DNA of 64,000 bases from CBFFRJ01 sp051486985 (GCF_051486985.1 NZ_JAHVDV010000015.1:49342-113341), one strand, 5' to 3'. Shown: positions 49,037 through 58,097, counted from the stretch's first letter. Numbers and translations are program-made. Notes: generated by a model from the sequence alone, not told the origin.

Positions 49037-49663
49037 TCAGGAGTCGTGATTAACTAATGGAGCCAACCGGGTTGCCATCCAGTCAGCAATAAAGGGCTGT
49101 GCATCGCGGTTTGGATGAATACCGTCATCCTGCATCCACTGAGGTTTCAGATAGACCTCTTCCATAAAAAAGGGCACAAGAGGAATATCAAACTCTTTGG
49201 CGAGTTTAGGGTAGATAGCGCTGAAGGACTCAGTATAACGGCGGCCATAGTTAGCGGGCAGCCGGATTTGCATCAGCAACGGCTGGGCATTCGCCGCTTT
49301 CACCGCCTCTATAATGGTGCGCAGTGTCTGTTCCGTTTGCTGAGGTGCAAAACCGCGCAGGCCATCATTACCGCCAAGCTCCACCAACACCCAACGCGGC
49401 TGATGCGCTTTGAGCAGCGCCGGCAAACGTGCCAGCCCCTGTTGTGAGGTATCGCCACTGATACTGGCGTTGACCACCGGGGGCTTTTGTTGCCATTTGT
49501 CATTGAGCAACGCAGGCCAGGCGGTGTTGGCAGCCATACGATAGCCCGCGCTCAGGCTGTCTCCCAGAACCAGTAACCTGTCCGCCGCAGCGGCGCGCAG
49601 GCTAAACAGAAGCAAGAACAGGAAGGGCAAATGCCAGCGGAAAACAGTGTTGAAGTTCATCAT
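49037..49663 (-). CDS. tesA: Periplasmic acyl-CoA thioesterase I / lysophospholipase L1
   Basis: This 208-residue SGNH hydrolase has a signal peptide of 26 residues (SLRAAA|ADRLLVLGDSL), GDSL serine S36, GGND block, and terminal DGIHPN with the catalytic Asp and His. It hydrolyses thioesters, esters and lysophospholipids in the periplasm. The start (MMNFNTVFRW) lies inside the divergent ybbA gene: the first 33 bases of the two coding regions overlap. Confidence 0.96.
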   Translation of the reverse strand: MMNFNTVFRWHLPFLFLLLFSLRAAAADRLLVLGDSLSAGYRMAANTAWPALLNDKWQQKPPVVNASISGDTSQQGLARLPALLKAHQPRWVLVELGGNDGLRGFAPQQTEQTLRTIIEAVKAANAQPLLMQIRLPANYGRRYTESFSAIYPKLAKEFDIPLVPFFMEEVYLKPQWMQDDGIHPNRDAQPFIADWMATRLAPLVNHDS

Positions 49664-50317
49664 CTTAAGAAGTCCGTCGGTCAGGGGGAGCATGAACTTT
49701 CCATCCTTACCGGAGTTGAGCTTGTTGTCAAACGGGCACAGACGATTGCCCTCATCGGTGAATCCGGATCGGGTAAGTCCACGTTACTGGCTATCCTCGC
49801 CGGGCTTGATGATGGTAGCAGCGGTGAGATCAACCTGCTTGGCAAGCCGCTGCATAAAATGGATGAAGAAGCGCGGGCGCAACTGCGTGCCGAGAGCATT
49901 GGCTTTGTCTTTCAGTCGTTTATGCTGATACCCACGCTCAATGCGCTGGAGAACGTTGAGCTTCCGGCCCTGCTGCGGGGTAAGAACAGCGCTGAGAGCC
50001 GGGCGAGCGCGAAAACCCTGCTGGAAACACTGGGGCTGGGCAAACGTCTTGACCATCTTCCGGCACAACTTTCTGGCGGCGAGCAGCAGCGTGTGGCGCT
50101 GGCCCGTGCCTTTAATGGTCAGCCTGAACTGCTCTTTGCTGACGAGCCTACCGGGAACCTTGACCGCCAGACGGGCGATAAAATTGCCGATCTGCTTTTT
50201 TCCATGAACCAGCAACATGGCACAACCTTAATCCTTGTTACGCATGATCCTCAGCTTGCGGCACGCTGCGACCGCCGCCTGCGTCTGGTGAACGGTGTAC
50301 TGCAGGAGGAAGCATGA
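49631..50317 (+). CDS. ybbA: ABC transporter ATPase YbbA
   Basis: This 228-residue LolD/MacB-type ATPase has Walker A GESGSGKS at 43-50, signature LSGGEQQR and Walker B LLFADEPTGNLD. It pairs with YbbP, whose ATG overlaps the ybbA stop (ATGA). In E. coli the YbbAP-TesA set has been described as a type VII ABC system acting on lipids with the periplasmic hydrolase TesA, which fits the shared divergent start region. Confidence 0.95.
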   Translation: MPAENSVEVHHLKKSVGQGEHELSILTGVELVVKRAQTIALIGESGSGKSTLLAILAGLDDGSSGEINLLGKPLHKMDEEARAQLRAESIGFVFQSFMLIPTLNALENVELPALLRGKNSAESRASAKTLLETLGLGKRLDHLPAQLSGGEQQRVALARAFNGQPELLFADEPTGNLDRQTGDKIADLLFSMNQQHGTTLILVTHDPQLAARCDRRLRLVNGVLQEEA

Positions 50318-52731
50318 TAGCCCGCTGGTTCTGGCGCGAGTGGCGATCGCCCTCGCTCCTCATCGTCTGGCTGGCACTGAGCCTGGCGGTCGCCTGCGTG
50401 CTGGCGCTCGGCAGCATCAGCGACCGGATGGAAAAGGGCTTAAGCCAGCAGAGCCGTGATTTTCTGGCCGGCGATCGGATGCTGCGTAGCTCGCGGGACA
50501 TTCCGCAGGCCTGGCTTGAGGAGGCGCGAAAAGAGGGGCTTAAGGTCAGTGAACAACTCTCTTTTGCTACCATGACTTTCGCGGGTGATACACCACAACT
50601 CGCCAACGTTAAAGCTGTCGACAATCTTTATCCGCTGTATGGTGAGCTGAAAACGGCCCCATCTGGGATGAGGCCCGAGCCCGGCACGGTACTGCTGGCC
50701 GCCCGCCTGATGGCACTGCTTAACCTGAAAACCGGCGACAACATTGATGTCGGTGATGCCACCCTGCGCATTGCCGGGGAGGTGACCCAGGAGCCGGATG
50801 CCGGGTTTAATCCGTTTGAGATGGCACCACGTTTACTGATGAATACCGCCGATGTGGCCAAAACCGGTGCGGTGCAACCGGGCAGCCGCGTAAGCTGGCG
50901 GGTAAAATTTGCCGGTACGCCAGCGCAACTTGAAAGCTATGAAAAGTGGCTTCTGCCACAGCTTAAACCGGAACATCGCTGGACGGGGCTTGAGCAGGAC
51001 AACGGGGCGCTGGGGAAGTCATTGCAACGTTCGCAGCAGTTCCTGCTACTTTGCGCCTTATTAACGCTCCTGCTGGCGGTAGCTGCCGTGGCGGTGGCGA
51101 TGAACCATTACTGCCGCAGCCGCTACGATCTGGTTGCCATTCTTAAAACGCTGGGTGCCGGCAGGGCGCAACTACGCAAACTGATTGTGGGTCAGTGGCT
51201 GATGGTGCTGGTGCTCTCAGCGGCGACCGGGGGGATTATTGGCCTCACCTTTGAAAAAATCCTCATGGTGCTGTTAAAACCGGTGTTACCGGCATCACTG
51301 CCCGCCGCGAGCGGCTGGCCGTGGCTGTGGTCGATTGGGGCAATGGTGGTGATTTCGCTGCTGGTTGGCCTGCGCCCTTATCGCCTGTTGCTGGCAACAC
51401 AGCCACTGCGGGTGCTGCGCCGCGATGTGGTTGCCCGCGTCTGGCCCCTGAAGGTTTACCTCCCCGTTATCTGCGCTGTCACCGTGCTGCTGCTGGCCTG
51501 GCTGATGGGGGCGAGTATGCTGTTGTGGTCAGTTCTGGCTGGCGCGGTGGTTCTGGCGCTGGTCTGCGGCGTGGTGGGCTGGCTGCTGCTGCGGGTCATG
51601 AAAAAACTGACATTAAAGACCCTGGCGCTGCGCCTTGCGGTGAACCGACTGTTGCGTCAGCCGTGGTCGACGTTCAGCCAGCTGTCTGCATTTTCACTCT
51701 CCTTTATGTTACTGGCGATGTTGCTGGTACTGCGCGGAGATCTGCTGGACCGCTGGCAGCAGCAGTTGCCGCCGGAAAGCCCCAATTACTTTCTGATCAA
51801 CATTGCTCCTGAACAGGTGGCGCCGGTGAAAACCTTCCTCGCCGGGCATCATGTGCTCCCGCAGCCATTCTGGCCGATTGTGCGGGCGCGGTTAACGCAA
51901 ATTAACGGTGAACCCACCGACAGCCATAGCGATGAGTCTCTTAATCGTGAATTAAATCTGACCTGGCAGGGGGCAGATGCCCGCCCGAATCCGGTCACTG
52001 CCGGAACCTGGCCGCCAGAGGTTGGTGGGGTCTCCATCGAACAGGAACTGGCAAAACGCCTGAAACTTAAGCTCGGTGATACGGTGACCTTTACCGGCGA
52101 TACTCAGTCGTTCAGCGCCAGAGTGACCAGTCTGCGCAAGGTGGACTGGGAGAGCCTGCGGCCAAACTTCTTCTTTATCTTCCCGCAGGGGGCGCTGGAC
52201 GGGCAACCCCAGAGCTGGCTGACCAGTTTCCGCTGGCAGAACGGCAACGCCATGCTGACCCAGCTTAATCGTGAATTCCCGACCATCAGCCTGCTGGATA
52301 TTGGCGCTATTTTGAAACAGGTCGGTCAGGTGCTGGAGCAGGTCAGCCGCGCGCTGGAGGTGATGGTAGTACTGGTCACGATATGCGGTGTGCTGTTGCT
52401 GTTGGCGCAGGTGCAGGTTGGGATGCGTCAGCGCCATCAGGAGCTGGTGGTCTGGCGCACACTGGGGGCGGGCAAACGGCTGTTGCGCACCACCCTGTGG
52501 TGTGAGTTTGCGCTGCTTGGCTTTGTCTCCGGACTGGTGGCGGCCATCGGCGCCGAGACGGCGCTTGCCGTGTTGCAAACCAGGGTCTTTGACTTCCCGT
52601 GGGAGCCTGACTGGCGGTTGTGGCTGACGTTGCCCCTGTGCGGCGCGCTGCTGCTTTCACTGTGCGGTGGCTGGCTGGGAACACGCTTGCTCAGGGGCAA
52701 AGCCCTTTTCCGGCAGTTCAACCTTTCCTGA
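50314..52731 (+). CDS. ybbP: FtsX-like ABC transporter permease YbbP
   Basis: This 805-residue MacB/FtsX-superfamily permease has about ten TM helices in clusters: one near the N-terminus, a core of FtsX helices (about 245-430), and a final FtsX domain (about 685-800). Between them are two large periplasmic regions. It forms the membrane part of YbbAP. It is the last gene of this conserved block; the accessory region starts after it. Confidence 0.93.
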   Translation: MIARWFWREWRSPSLLIVWLALSLAVACVLALGSISDRMEKGLSQQSRDFLAGDRMLRSSRDIPQAWLEEARKEGLKVSEQLSFATMTFAGDTPQLANVKAVDNLYPLYGELKTAPSGMRPEPGTVLLAARLMALLNLKTGDNIDVGDATLRIAGEVTQEPDAGFNPFEMAPRLLMNTADVAKTGAVQPGSRVSWRVKFAGTPAQLESYEKWLLPQLKPEHRWTGLEQDNGALGKSLQRSQQFLLLCALLTLLLAVAAVAVAMNHYCRSRYDLVAILKTLGAGRAQLRKLIVGQWLMVLVLSAATGGIIGLTFEKILMVLLKPVLPASLPAASGWPWLWSIGAMVVISLLVGLRPYRLLLATQPLRVLRRDVVARVWPLKVYLPVICAVTVLLLAWLMGASMLLWSVLAGAVVLALVCGVVGWLLLRVMKKLTLKTLALRLAVNRLLRQPWSTFSQLSAFSLSFMLLAMLLVLRGDLLDRWQQQLPPESPNYFLINIAPEQVAPVKTFLAGHHVLPQPFWPIVRARLTQINGEPTDSHSDESLNRELNLTWQGADARPNPVTAGTWPPEVGGVSIEQELAKRLKLKLGDTVTFTGDTQSFSARVTSLRKVDWESLRPNFFFIFPQGALDGQPQSWLTSFRWQNGNAMLTQLNREFPTISLLDIGAILKQVGQVLEQVSRALEVMVVLVTICGVLLLLAQVQVGMRQRHQELVVWRTLGAGKRLLRTTLWCEFALLGFVSGLVAAIGAETALAVLQTRVFDFPWEPDWRLWLTLPLCGALLLSLCGGWLGTRLLRGKALFRQFNLS

Positions 52732-52837
52732 TCGGAGCCGCCTGAGCAAATGGCCTGTCGCAACACGGGTGACAGGCCCGAAGCCGGGCCCTGCCCCCCC
52801 GGCGGTTAGCAAATATCTGCCACGGTTTAGCTAAAAA

Positions 52838-52879
52838 AAGCATAAAGACAGGGGCATGGGGTCACTTTTCTTTATGCTT
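52838..52879 (+). other. Hairpin in ybbP-metQ intergenic region
   Basis: The 322-base interval 52732-53053 contains a perfect 10-bp inverted repeat AAGCATAAAG/CTTTATGCTT (52838-52847 and 52870-52879) with a 22-base G-rich loop, preceded by a C7 run near 52794. It may be the ybbP transcript end or a leader structure of the following transporter operon. No MetJ boxes (AGACGTCT-like tandem) were found. Confidence 0.4.
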
Positions 52880-53053
52880 CATCGCGTTACCATGCCAAAT
52901 CCTCCGATCATTCAGTGACATAGTTCACAACAACATGAATTTTTTTCAATTACCGCTGCGCACGCTTTATGCCATCTTATTGCGTGAAATGAACAGCGAG
53001 CGCGCCGCCTGGAACGGTGCGCCACACGCAACACACTTTGTTAGGGAGAATAT

Positions 53054-53890
53054 ATGGGACGTCGTTTCGGTTTTCGTGCCGCCTTTGGGGCACTGCTTCT
53101 GGCCTGCGGATTAAGCTCCGCGCTGGCAAACAGCGATCCGCACACCATCGTCTTCGGCGTGGCGCCGGGGCCTTACGGTGACATGGTCAAACAGGCGATT
53201 GCGCCGTCACTGAAAGAGAAAGGGTATAAGGTCGTGGTGCGCGAGTTTAGCGATTACGTGCAGCCAAATATGGCGCTCTCTAACGGCAGCATCGACGCGA
53301 ACCTTTTCCAGCACTCGCTCTATTTCGACAAATTCACCGCTGATAAAGGGCTGAAGCTGACCAAACTTATCAGCGTACCGACCGCCGGTATGGGCTTTTA
53401 CTCGCACAAAATTAAGACCCTTGATGAGCTGAAAAAAGGCGACATTGTGACGCTCTCCAACGATCCGACTAACCTGGCGCGTGGCCTGCGTTTCCTGGCG
53501 TCCTTAGATCTGATAACCATCAAAGAGAATATCGATCCTACGAAAGCGTCCGAGCGGGATATCGCCAGCAACCCAAAAGGCCTGGTATTTAAGCCGCTGG
53601 AAGCCGCACAGCTGCCACGCACGCTGGACAGCGCCACCGCCGCGCTGGTGAATGGTAATTTCGCCATTGCTGCAGGACTGGATCTCTCTACCGCCATCAA
53701 ACAAGAACATCTGGACGAGAACCTCAAAAACATCATTGCGGTGCGTAGTGAGGATGCTGACAAACCCTTCGCTAAAGACATTGTTGAGGTGGTGAAATCG
53801 CCGGCCTACCGTGCGGTGATTGACTCGCCGGAGCACGTGTATGGTGCTTTCCAGAAACCAGACTGGATGACCGCCGCGGACAAGAAGTAA
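53054..53890 (+). CDS. MetQ/NlpA-family substrate-binding lipoprotein
   Basis: This 278-residue protein has a hydrophobic leader with a probable lipobox (LLAC at 15-18), so it may be lipid-anchored in the periplasm. The mature part follows the NlpA/MetQ pattern (DANLFQHSLYFDKF; LSNDPTNLARGLRFL; NGNFAIAAGLD). It is the first gene of a Q-N-I ordered transporter operon, unlike the N-I-Q order of E. coli metNIQ. Start preceded by AGGGAG. It is only a distant paralogue of the MetQ-like protein at 8306-9112. Substrate: methionine-like or another amino or organosulfur compound. Confidence 0.83.
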   Translation: MGRRFGFRAAFGALLLACGLSSALANSDPHTIVFGVAPGPYGDMVKQAIAPSLKEKGYKVVVREFSDYVQPNMALSNGSIDANLFQHSLYFDKFTADKGLKLTKLISVPTAGMGFYSHKIKTLDELKKGDIVTLSNDPTNLARGLRFLASLDLITIKENIDPTKASERDIASNPKGLVFKPLEAAQLPRTLDSATAALVNGNFAIAAGLDLSTAIKQEHLDENLKNIIAVRSEDADKPFAKDIVEVVKSPAYRAVIDSPEHVYGAFQKPDWMTAADKK

Positions 53891-53949
53891 GGGGCGGGTT
53901 GTGAGTTAACAGGCAGGCCGCGGCCTGCCTTTTGCTGTTTGAGGGAAAC

Positions 53950-54966
53950 ATGATTGAGCTAGATAAGGTCTGCGTAGACTTTCCGGCCGTGCGCGGGGCC
54001 ATGCCAACCCGTGCGGTGGATGGTGTCAGTCTGCGTATCGCCGCCGGGGAAATTTTCGGTATCGTCGGCACCAGTGGTGCCGGAAAAAGCACGCTGCTGC
54101 GCACCCTGAATGCGCTGCAACGCCCGAGTGAGGGCAGCGTGAAAGTCAACGGCGTGGCCATTTCACAGATGGAAGGGCTGACCCTGCGTCAGGCGCGCCA
54201 GCGCATCGGGATGATCTTCCAGCACTTCAACTTAATGCACACCCGTACCGTGGCGCAGAACGTGGCCTTCAGTCTGAAAGCAGCGGGCTGGGAACGGGCG
54301 AAAATCGCTCCGCGTGTGGCAGAAATACTGGAGCTTGTGGGGCTGAGCGACAAAGCCAGTCGTTACCCGGTACAACTCAGTGGCGGGCAGAAGCAGCGTG
54401 TCGGTATTGCCCGCGCCATCGCCAACCACCCGGATGTGCTGCTGTGTGATGAACCCACCTCAGCGCTGGATCTGGAAACCTCTGCCACCATCCTGGAACT
54501 GCTAAAACAGATCAACGCGCAGATGGGGATCACGATCGTGCTGATCACCCATGAGATGAATGTGATCAAATCCATCTGCGATCGGGTGGCGGTGATGTCC
54601 GGCGGCAGGGTTGTGGAGAGTGGGGCGGTGTTTGATATTTTCGCCCATCCGCAGCATGCCTTCACTCAGCAACTGGTTTCGCGCACCCTCAATCTGACGC
54701 TGCCGGAGCGGTTACGCGAGCACCTGCCGGGTCAGCTACTGAAGATTTTGTTCATCGGCGATTCCGCCGAGCAGCCCGTTCTTTCTGACGCGGCCATTAA
54801 CTTTGGCGTGGCGGTGAACATTCTGCACGGCAAAATCGAATACATTGGTGAGCGTGCGCTGGGCATTCTGGTGGTGCAACTGACCGCCGACGATCCCGCC
54901 GTGGTAGGGCAGGCGGTGGATTATATTCGTAACCGGACCGCACAGGTGGAGGTGATCCGTGGATGA
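53950..54966 (+). CDS. MetN-like ABC transporter ATPase with NIL domain
   Basis: This 338-residue ATPase has Walker A GTSGAGKS at 40-47, Q-loop FQHFNLMH, signature LSGGQKQR and Walker B LLCDEPTSALD. A C-terminal NIL/ACT-type domain (about 255-338) serves transinhibition by bound substrate in E. coli MetN. The ATG at 53950 (MIELDKVCVDF) is placed after a GAGGGAAAC site; upstream codons in the frame are not conserved. The stop overlaps the permease start by eight bases. Confidence 0.88.
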   Translation: MIELDKVCVDFPAVRGAMPTRAVDGVSLRIAAGEIFGIVGTSGAGKSTLLRTLNALQRPSEGSVKVNGVAISQMEGLTLRQARQRIGMIFQHFNLMHTRTVAQNVAFSLKAAGWERAKIAPRVAEILELVGLSDKASRYPVQLSGGQKQRVGIARAIANHPDVLLCDEPTSALDLETSATILELLKQINAQMGITIVLITHEMNVIKSICDRVAVMSGGRVVESGAVFDIFAHPQHAFTQQLVSRTLNLTLPERLREHLPGQLLKILFIGDSAEQPVLSDAAINFGVAVNILHGKIEYIGERALGILVVQLTADDPAVVGQAVDYIRNRTAQVEVIRG

Positions 54967-55618
54967 TTTACTGGCGGACCTGAGTCTCGCTTTTGGCGAA
55001 ACCTTCCAGATGCTGAGCATTTCGACGGTACTGGCAGTGATCGGTGGCCTGCCGTTGGGCTTTTTGATTTTTGTTACCGACCGCAACCTCTTCTGGCAAA
55101 ACCGCGCCGTATACCTCATAAGCTCCGTGCTGGTGAACATCATCCGTTCGGTCCCCTTCGTGATCCTGCTGGTGCTGCTGCTACCCTTAACCCAGTTTTT
55201 ACTTGGCAACACCATTGGCCCGATTGCAGCATCAGTGCCCCTCTCCGTGGCGGCGATTGCGTTTTACGCCCGTCTGGTGGATGGCGCGCTGCGTGAAGTG
55301 GATAAGGGCATTATTGAAGCGGCGGAAGCCTTTGGTGCCAGCCCGATGCGCATCATCGGTACGGTGCTGCTGCCGGAAGCCAGCGCAGGCCTGTTGAGGG
55401 GCCTGACCATTACGCTGGTGAGTTTGATTGGTTACTCAGCGATGGCGGGCATCGTCGGTGGCGGCGGCGTGGGAGATCTGGCGATTCGCTATGGTTACTA
55501 CCGCTACGAAACCCAGATTATGGTGGTGACGGTTATTGCGCTGATCGTGCTGGTGCAGGTCGTGCAGATGCTCGGCGACTGGCTGGCACAGCGCGCGGAC
55601 AAACGCGACCGGCACTGA
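54959..55618 (+). CDS. MetI-like ABC transporter permease
   Basis: This 219-residue permease has about five TM helices, the MetI hallmark NIIRSVPFVILLVLLLP and an EAA-type loop AAEAFGASPMRIIGTVLLPEA, then GGGGVGDLAIRYGYYRYET. It uses a GTG start inside the end of the ATPase gene. It completes the Q-N-I operon. A composite repeat begins directly after the stop. Confidence 0.87.
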   Translation: MDDLLADLSLAFGETFQMLSISTVLAVIGGLPLGFLIFVTDRNLFWQNRAVYLISSVLVNIIRSVPFVILLVLLLPLTQFLLGNTIGPIAASVPLSVAAIAFYARLVDGALREVDKGIIEAAEAFGASPMRIIGTVLLPEASAGLLRGLTITLVSLIGYSAMAGIVGGGGVGDLAIRYGYYRYETQIMVVTVIALIVLVQVVQMLGDWLAQRADKRDRH

Positions 55619-55624
55619 GTGCCG

Positions 55625-56196
55625 CCCCCTCTCCCTGAGGGCTGAGGGAGCCCCAGTAATATGACGTTTTGCAGGGATATCACGGCGCAATGAGAATAAA
55701 ACCGTCACCGCGATGACAGGGTCCGGCTGAAAATCGATGAGGCGTTGACGGCTGACCGGGTCCGCCCGCAGGGAAGCGGGCGGAGGGGATAGCCTGCAGG
55801 GATGCAGGCTGGTCTCCGACCCGATAGTCAGACGACATAAGCATCATGGACCGCGAAGCGGCGATTTTCCTTGCCGGGAGCCCGGGTCGCCAGGGTGGTG
55901 GCGGTGAACCACCCTGGCACGTTCACGGGCTCTGGCGTGACAGAAAAGCAAGGAACATAAGGTGAACGGAATGACCACAAGCGCCGCAGGTTTCCCCTCA
56001 CCCTGACGCTCTCCCCAGTGGGGCGAGGGGACCGATCGAGCGGTCTGAGGCCAGTATGCCTCTCCTGAAGAGATGTTGGAACCAATCCAGGGTGAGCTGA
56101 GTGGTGGTTTCCCCTCACCCTGACNCTCTCCCCAACGGGGCGAAGGGATTTTCCGTGCTCGTATTATTTTGTGGGGATCCCTCAACTCTCAGGGAG
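55625..56196 (-). repeat. Composite long intergenic repeat, copy B (extended)
   Basis: This is the reverse-complement copy of the element at 37965-38391, with an extra CCCTCACCC/CTCTCCCC unit at its outer end (about 56105-56196). The right module (55625 to about 55735) and left module (about 55850-56040) match copy A well; the middle (about 55736-55849) differs. Base 56125 is N. It lies in the 952-base gap between the metI-like gene and the rhodanese gene. Frames through it encode low-complexity strings such as PSPHWGERQGEG and are not believed to be proteins. Confidence 0.8.
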
Positions 56197-56351
56197 CAAA
56201 TCCTACGGCGTTAAATCCCATCATCTCCGCCATCGGCCGTGCGGTGGTTAACCTCTCGCATTACCCTGACGACTCACCGTCGCAAATCAACCTGACGCGT
56301 TTCTCACGGCGCATACTGGCTGGCCCGGGCTGTGAACCTGCCCGCCAGTAG
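56197..56351 (+). pseudogene. Possible gene remnant
   Basis: An open stretch after the repeat encodes NPIISAIGRAVVNLSHYP and ends with FSRRILAGPGCEPARQ. It has protein-like composition but no ribosome binding site or start of its own, because the frame enters from the repeat. I do not recognise the parent gene. The following 56352-56570 shows no gene; it may hold the promoter of the rhodanese gene. Confidence 0.2.
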
Positions 56352-56570
56352 GCGTTATTCAGCAAAACACCTTCTGGTTTGCGCTTCGGGCGGCGGGAAG
56401 TGGTTTACGCCCTGTAGGCGGCAGAGACGTCCTTTAGTTGGATCTGGCAGGTAAATAAAAAGATCGCTTAACGGTGGATGTCCGGGCAGAAGTCTGGTGG
56501 TAATGTTCGTGACAACGCGTTGGGACGCAAGAAAGCCGCAAACCTGTTCAAAAATAACACCGGAGGAGAG

Positions 56571-57095
56571 ATGAAATACAGAACCGCCACGCCACAGGAA
56601 ATAAACGCACTGGCCCGGCAGAACATAGGGGTGCTGGATATCAGGAGTCGCGAAGAGTGGGCGCGTGAACACCTGGCGGGCTCGGTGTCGGTACCACTGG
56701 GTGAAAATGGTTTTGATGAACGTCCTGATCTCAGAATCAACGCATCCGACGTCGTGGTATTTCATTGCCAGAGTGGCATGAGAACGGCCCGCCATGCGGA
56801 TACGCTGGCCGCTCTGGTCGCTCCTGCCAGCGTGTTGATTATGGAAGGTGGGATCAACGCCTGGAAAAAAGCAGGTTATCCGACGCAGGTTAATCGCAAA
56901 CAGCCGCTACCGCTGATGAGGCAGGTGCAGATAATCGCCGGAACGCTGACGCTGTCAGGAACCCTTGCTGGCACCCTTTTGTCACCCTGGTTTTACCTTA
57001 TCCCCGGTTTTGTAGGAACCGGGCTTATCTTCGCTGGCATATCTGGATGGTGCGGTATGGCAAAATTACTCTCTGTCATGCCCTGGAATAAATAA
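56571..57095 (+). CDS. YgaP-like membrane rhodanese (sulfurtransferase)
   Basis: This 174-residue protein has a cytoplasmic rhodanese domain (1-105) with the active-site loop HCQSGMR carrying C66. Two TM helices follow in a DUF2892-type region (about 112-160), with the typical ending GISGWCGMAKLLSVMPWNK. It is homologous to E. coli YgaP, of the same length, which transfers sulfur and responds to persulfide and nitrosation. The start is confirmed by a GGAGGAGAG site. It is not in the E. coli genomic context of ygaP, and no ArsR-type regulator (YgaV) is adjacent. Confidence 0.85.
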   Translation: MKYRTATPQEINALARQNIGVLDIRSREEWAREHLAGSVSVPLGENGFDERPDLRINASDVVVFHCQSGMRTARHADTLAALVAPASVLIMEGGINAWKKAGYPTQVNRKQPLPLMRQVQIIAGTLTLSGTLAGTLLSPWFYLIPGFVGTGLIFAGISGWCGMAKLLSVMPWNK

Positions 57096-57098
57096 CAT

Positions 57099-57179
57099 CA
57101 GGTCGTTATGAGCGCATTCCCGACGGGCCATCGACGGTGGGCCACGGGATATGGCTCAATTCCATCGAATAATGACCTG
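57099..57179. repeat. Widely spaced inverted repeat
   Basis: CAGGTCGTTAT (57099-57109) and ATAATGACCTG (57169-57179) are inverted repeats with one mismatch, separated by 59 bases, between the rhodanese and hydrolase genes. They could pair as an mRNA structure. Function not known. Confidence 0.4.
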
Positions 57180-57268
57180 CGAGCAACTCACTGCCTGTCT
57201 GCGACTTTTTTATACTGCACGCTCAATGAACAGACCGCATCGCTGCGGTTAATCTGATGGAGTAAAGT

Positions 57269-58045
57269 ATGCAACTGACGCAAATACGTAACGCCACACT
57301 GAAACTCGATTATGCCGGCGTTCGTTTCCTGATCGACCCGATGCTGGCGGATAAAGAGGCCTGGCCCGGATTTTCCGGTACCGCGCGCGCTCATCTGCGT
57401 AATCCTCTGGTGGCGTTGCCGGTTTCAGTAGACGCGCTGCTGGCGGTGGACGTGATTATTGTGACGCACACCCATCAGGACCACTGGGACGAAGCGGCAC
57501 AGCAGTTAATCCCCAAAGACAAAGTTATCTACACCCAGAATGAAAGCGACGCATCACTCATCCGCTCTCAGGGCTTTACGTCGGTGAAAGTGCTGGCTGA
57601 CAGCAACGTCATTTCCGGCATTAAGATCGTTAAAACAGATGGCCAGCACGGTAGCGATGAAGCCTATGCGATTCCAGAGGTTGCTGAGCGCCTGGGCGAT
57701 GCGTGCGGGCTGATCTTTTCTGCAGAAGGTGAAAAAACGCTGTATGTGGCCGGGGATACCATCTGGGTGCCACCCTACATTGAGAGCCTGAAAAAATACG
57801 CCCCGGACGTTGTGGTACTCAATATTGGATGTGCCACTGTCGACGGCATCGGCCCTATTATCATGGGCAAAGAGGACGCACTGCGTACCCTGGAGGTGCT
57901 CCCTTCGGCGACTATAGTGGCGTCACATATGGAAGCGGTAAACCATTGCCTGCTGAGCCGCGCTGAACTGCGTGCATACACGGCAGATAAAGGTGTGCAG
58001 CAAAATGTGCGGGTCCCCGAAGACGGCGACACGCTAAGTCTCTGA
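57269..58045 (+). CDS. Metallo-beta-lactamase-fold hydrolase
   Basis: This 258-residue protein has the binuclear zinc motif THTHQDHWD (H67, H69, D71, H72), then a GQHG-type third His region and VAGDTIW providing the bridging Asp. Beginning MQLTQIRNATLKLDYAGVRFLIDP, it resembles UPF0173/UlaG-like lactonases rather than true beta-lactamases; there is no signal peptide, so it is cytoplasmic. The natural substrate is unknown. The gene at 58098 for a GlxA-type regulator follows on the same strand and may control it. Confidence 0.82.
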   Translation: MQLTQIRNATLKLDYAGVRFLIDPMLADKEAWPGFSGTARAHLRNPLVALPVSVDALLAVDVIIVTHTHQDHWDEAAQQLIPKDKVIYTQNESDASLIRSQGFTSVKVLADSNVISGIKIVKTDGQHGSDEAYAIPEVAERLGDACGLIFSAEGEKTLYVAGDTIWVPPYIESLKKYAPDVVVLNIGCATVDGIGPIIMGKEDALRTLEVLPSATIVASHMEAVNHCLLSRAELRAYTADKGVQQNVRVPEDGDTLSL

Positions 58046-58097
58046 CGCACAGCCACGCTTCTGCCATATCCGGTTCAATCACCAGAAGGTGTCAATC

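Noticed and set aside
52900..53053. MetJ boxes or an S-box-type riboswitch upstream of the second MetQNI set
   Set aside because: No AGACGTCT-like tandem and no riboswitch core could be found.
55844..56185. Minus-strand frame with PSPHWGERQGEG-like repeats (also frames at 38054-38245 and 63360-63824)
   Set aside because: These are translations of the CCCTCACCC/CTCTCCCC intergenic repeats. The low-complexity peptides are by-products of the repeat, and the frame even crosses an N.
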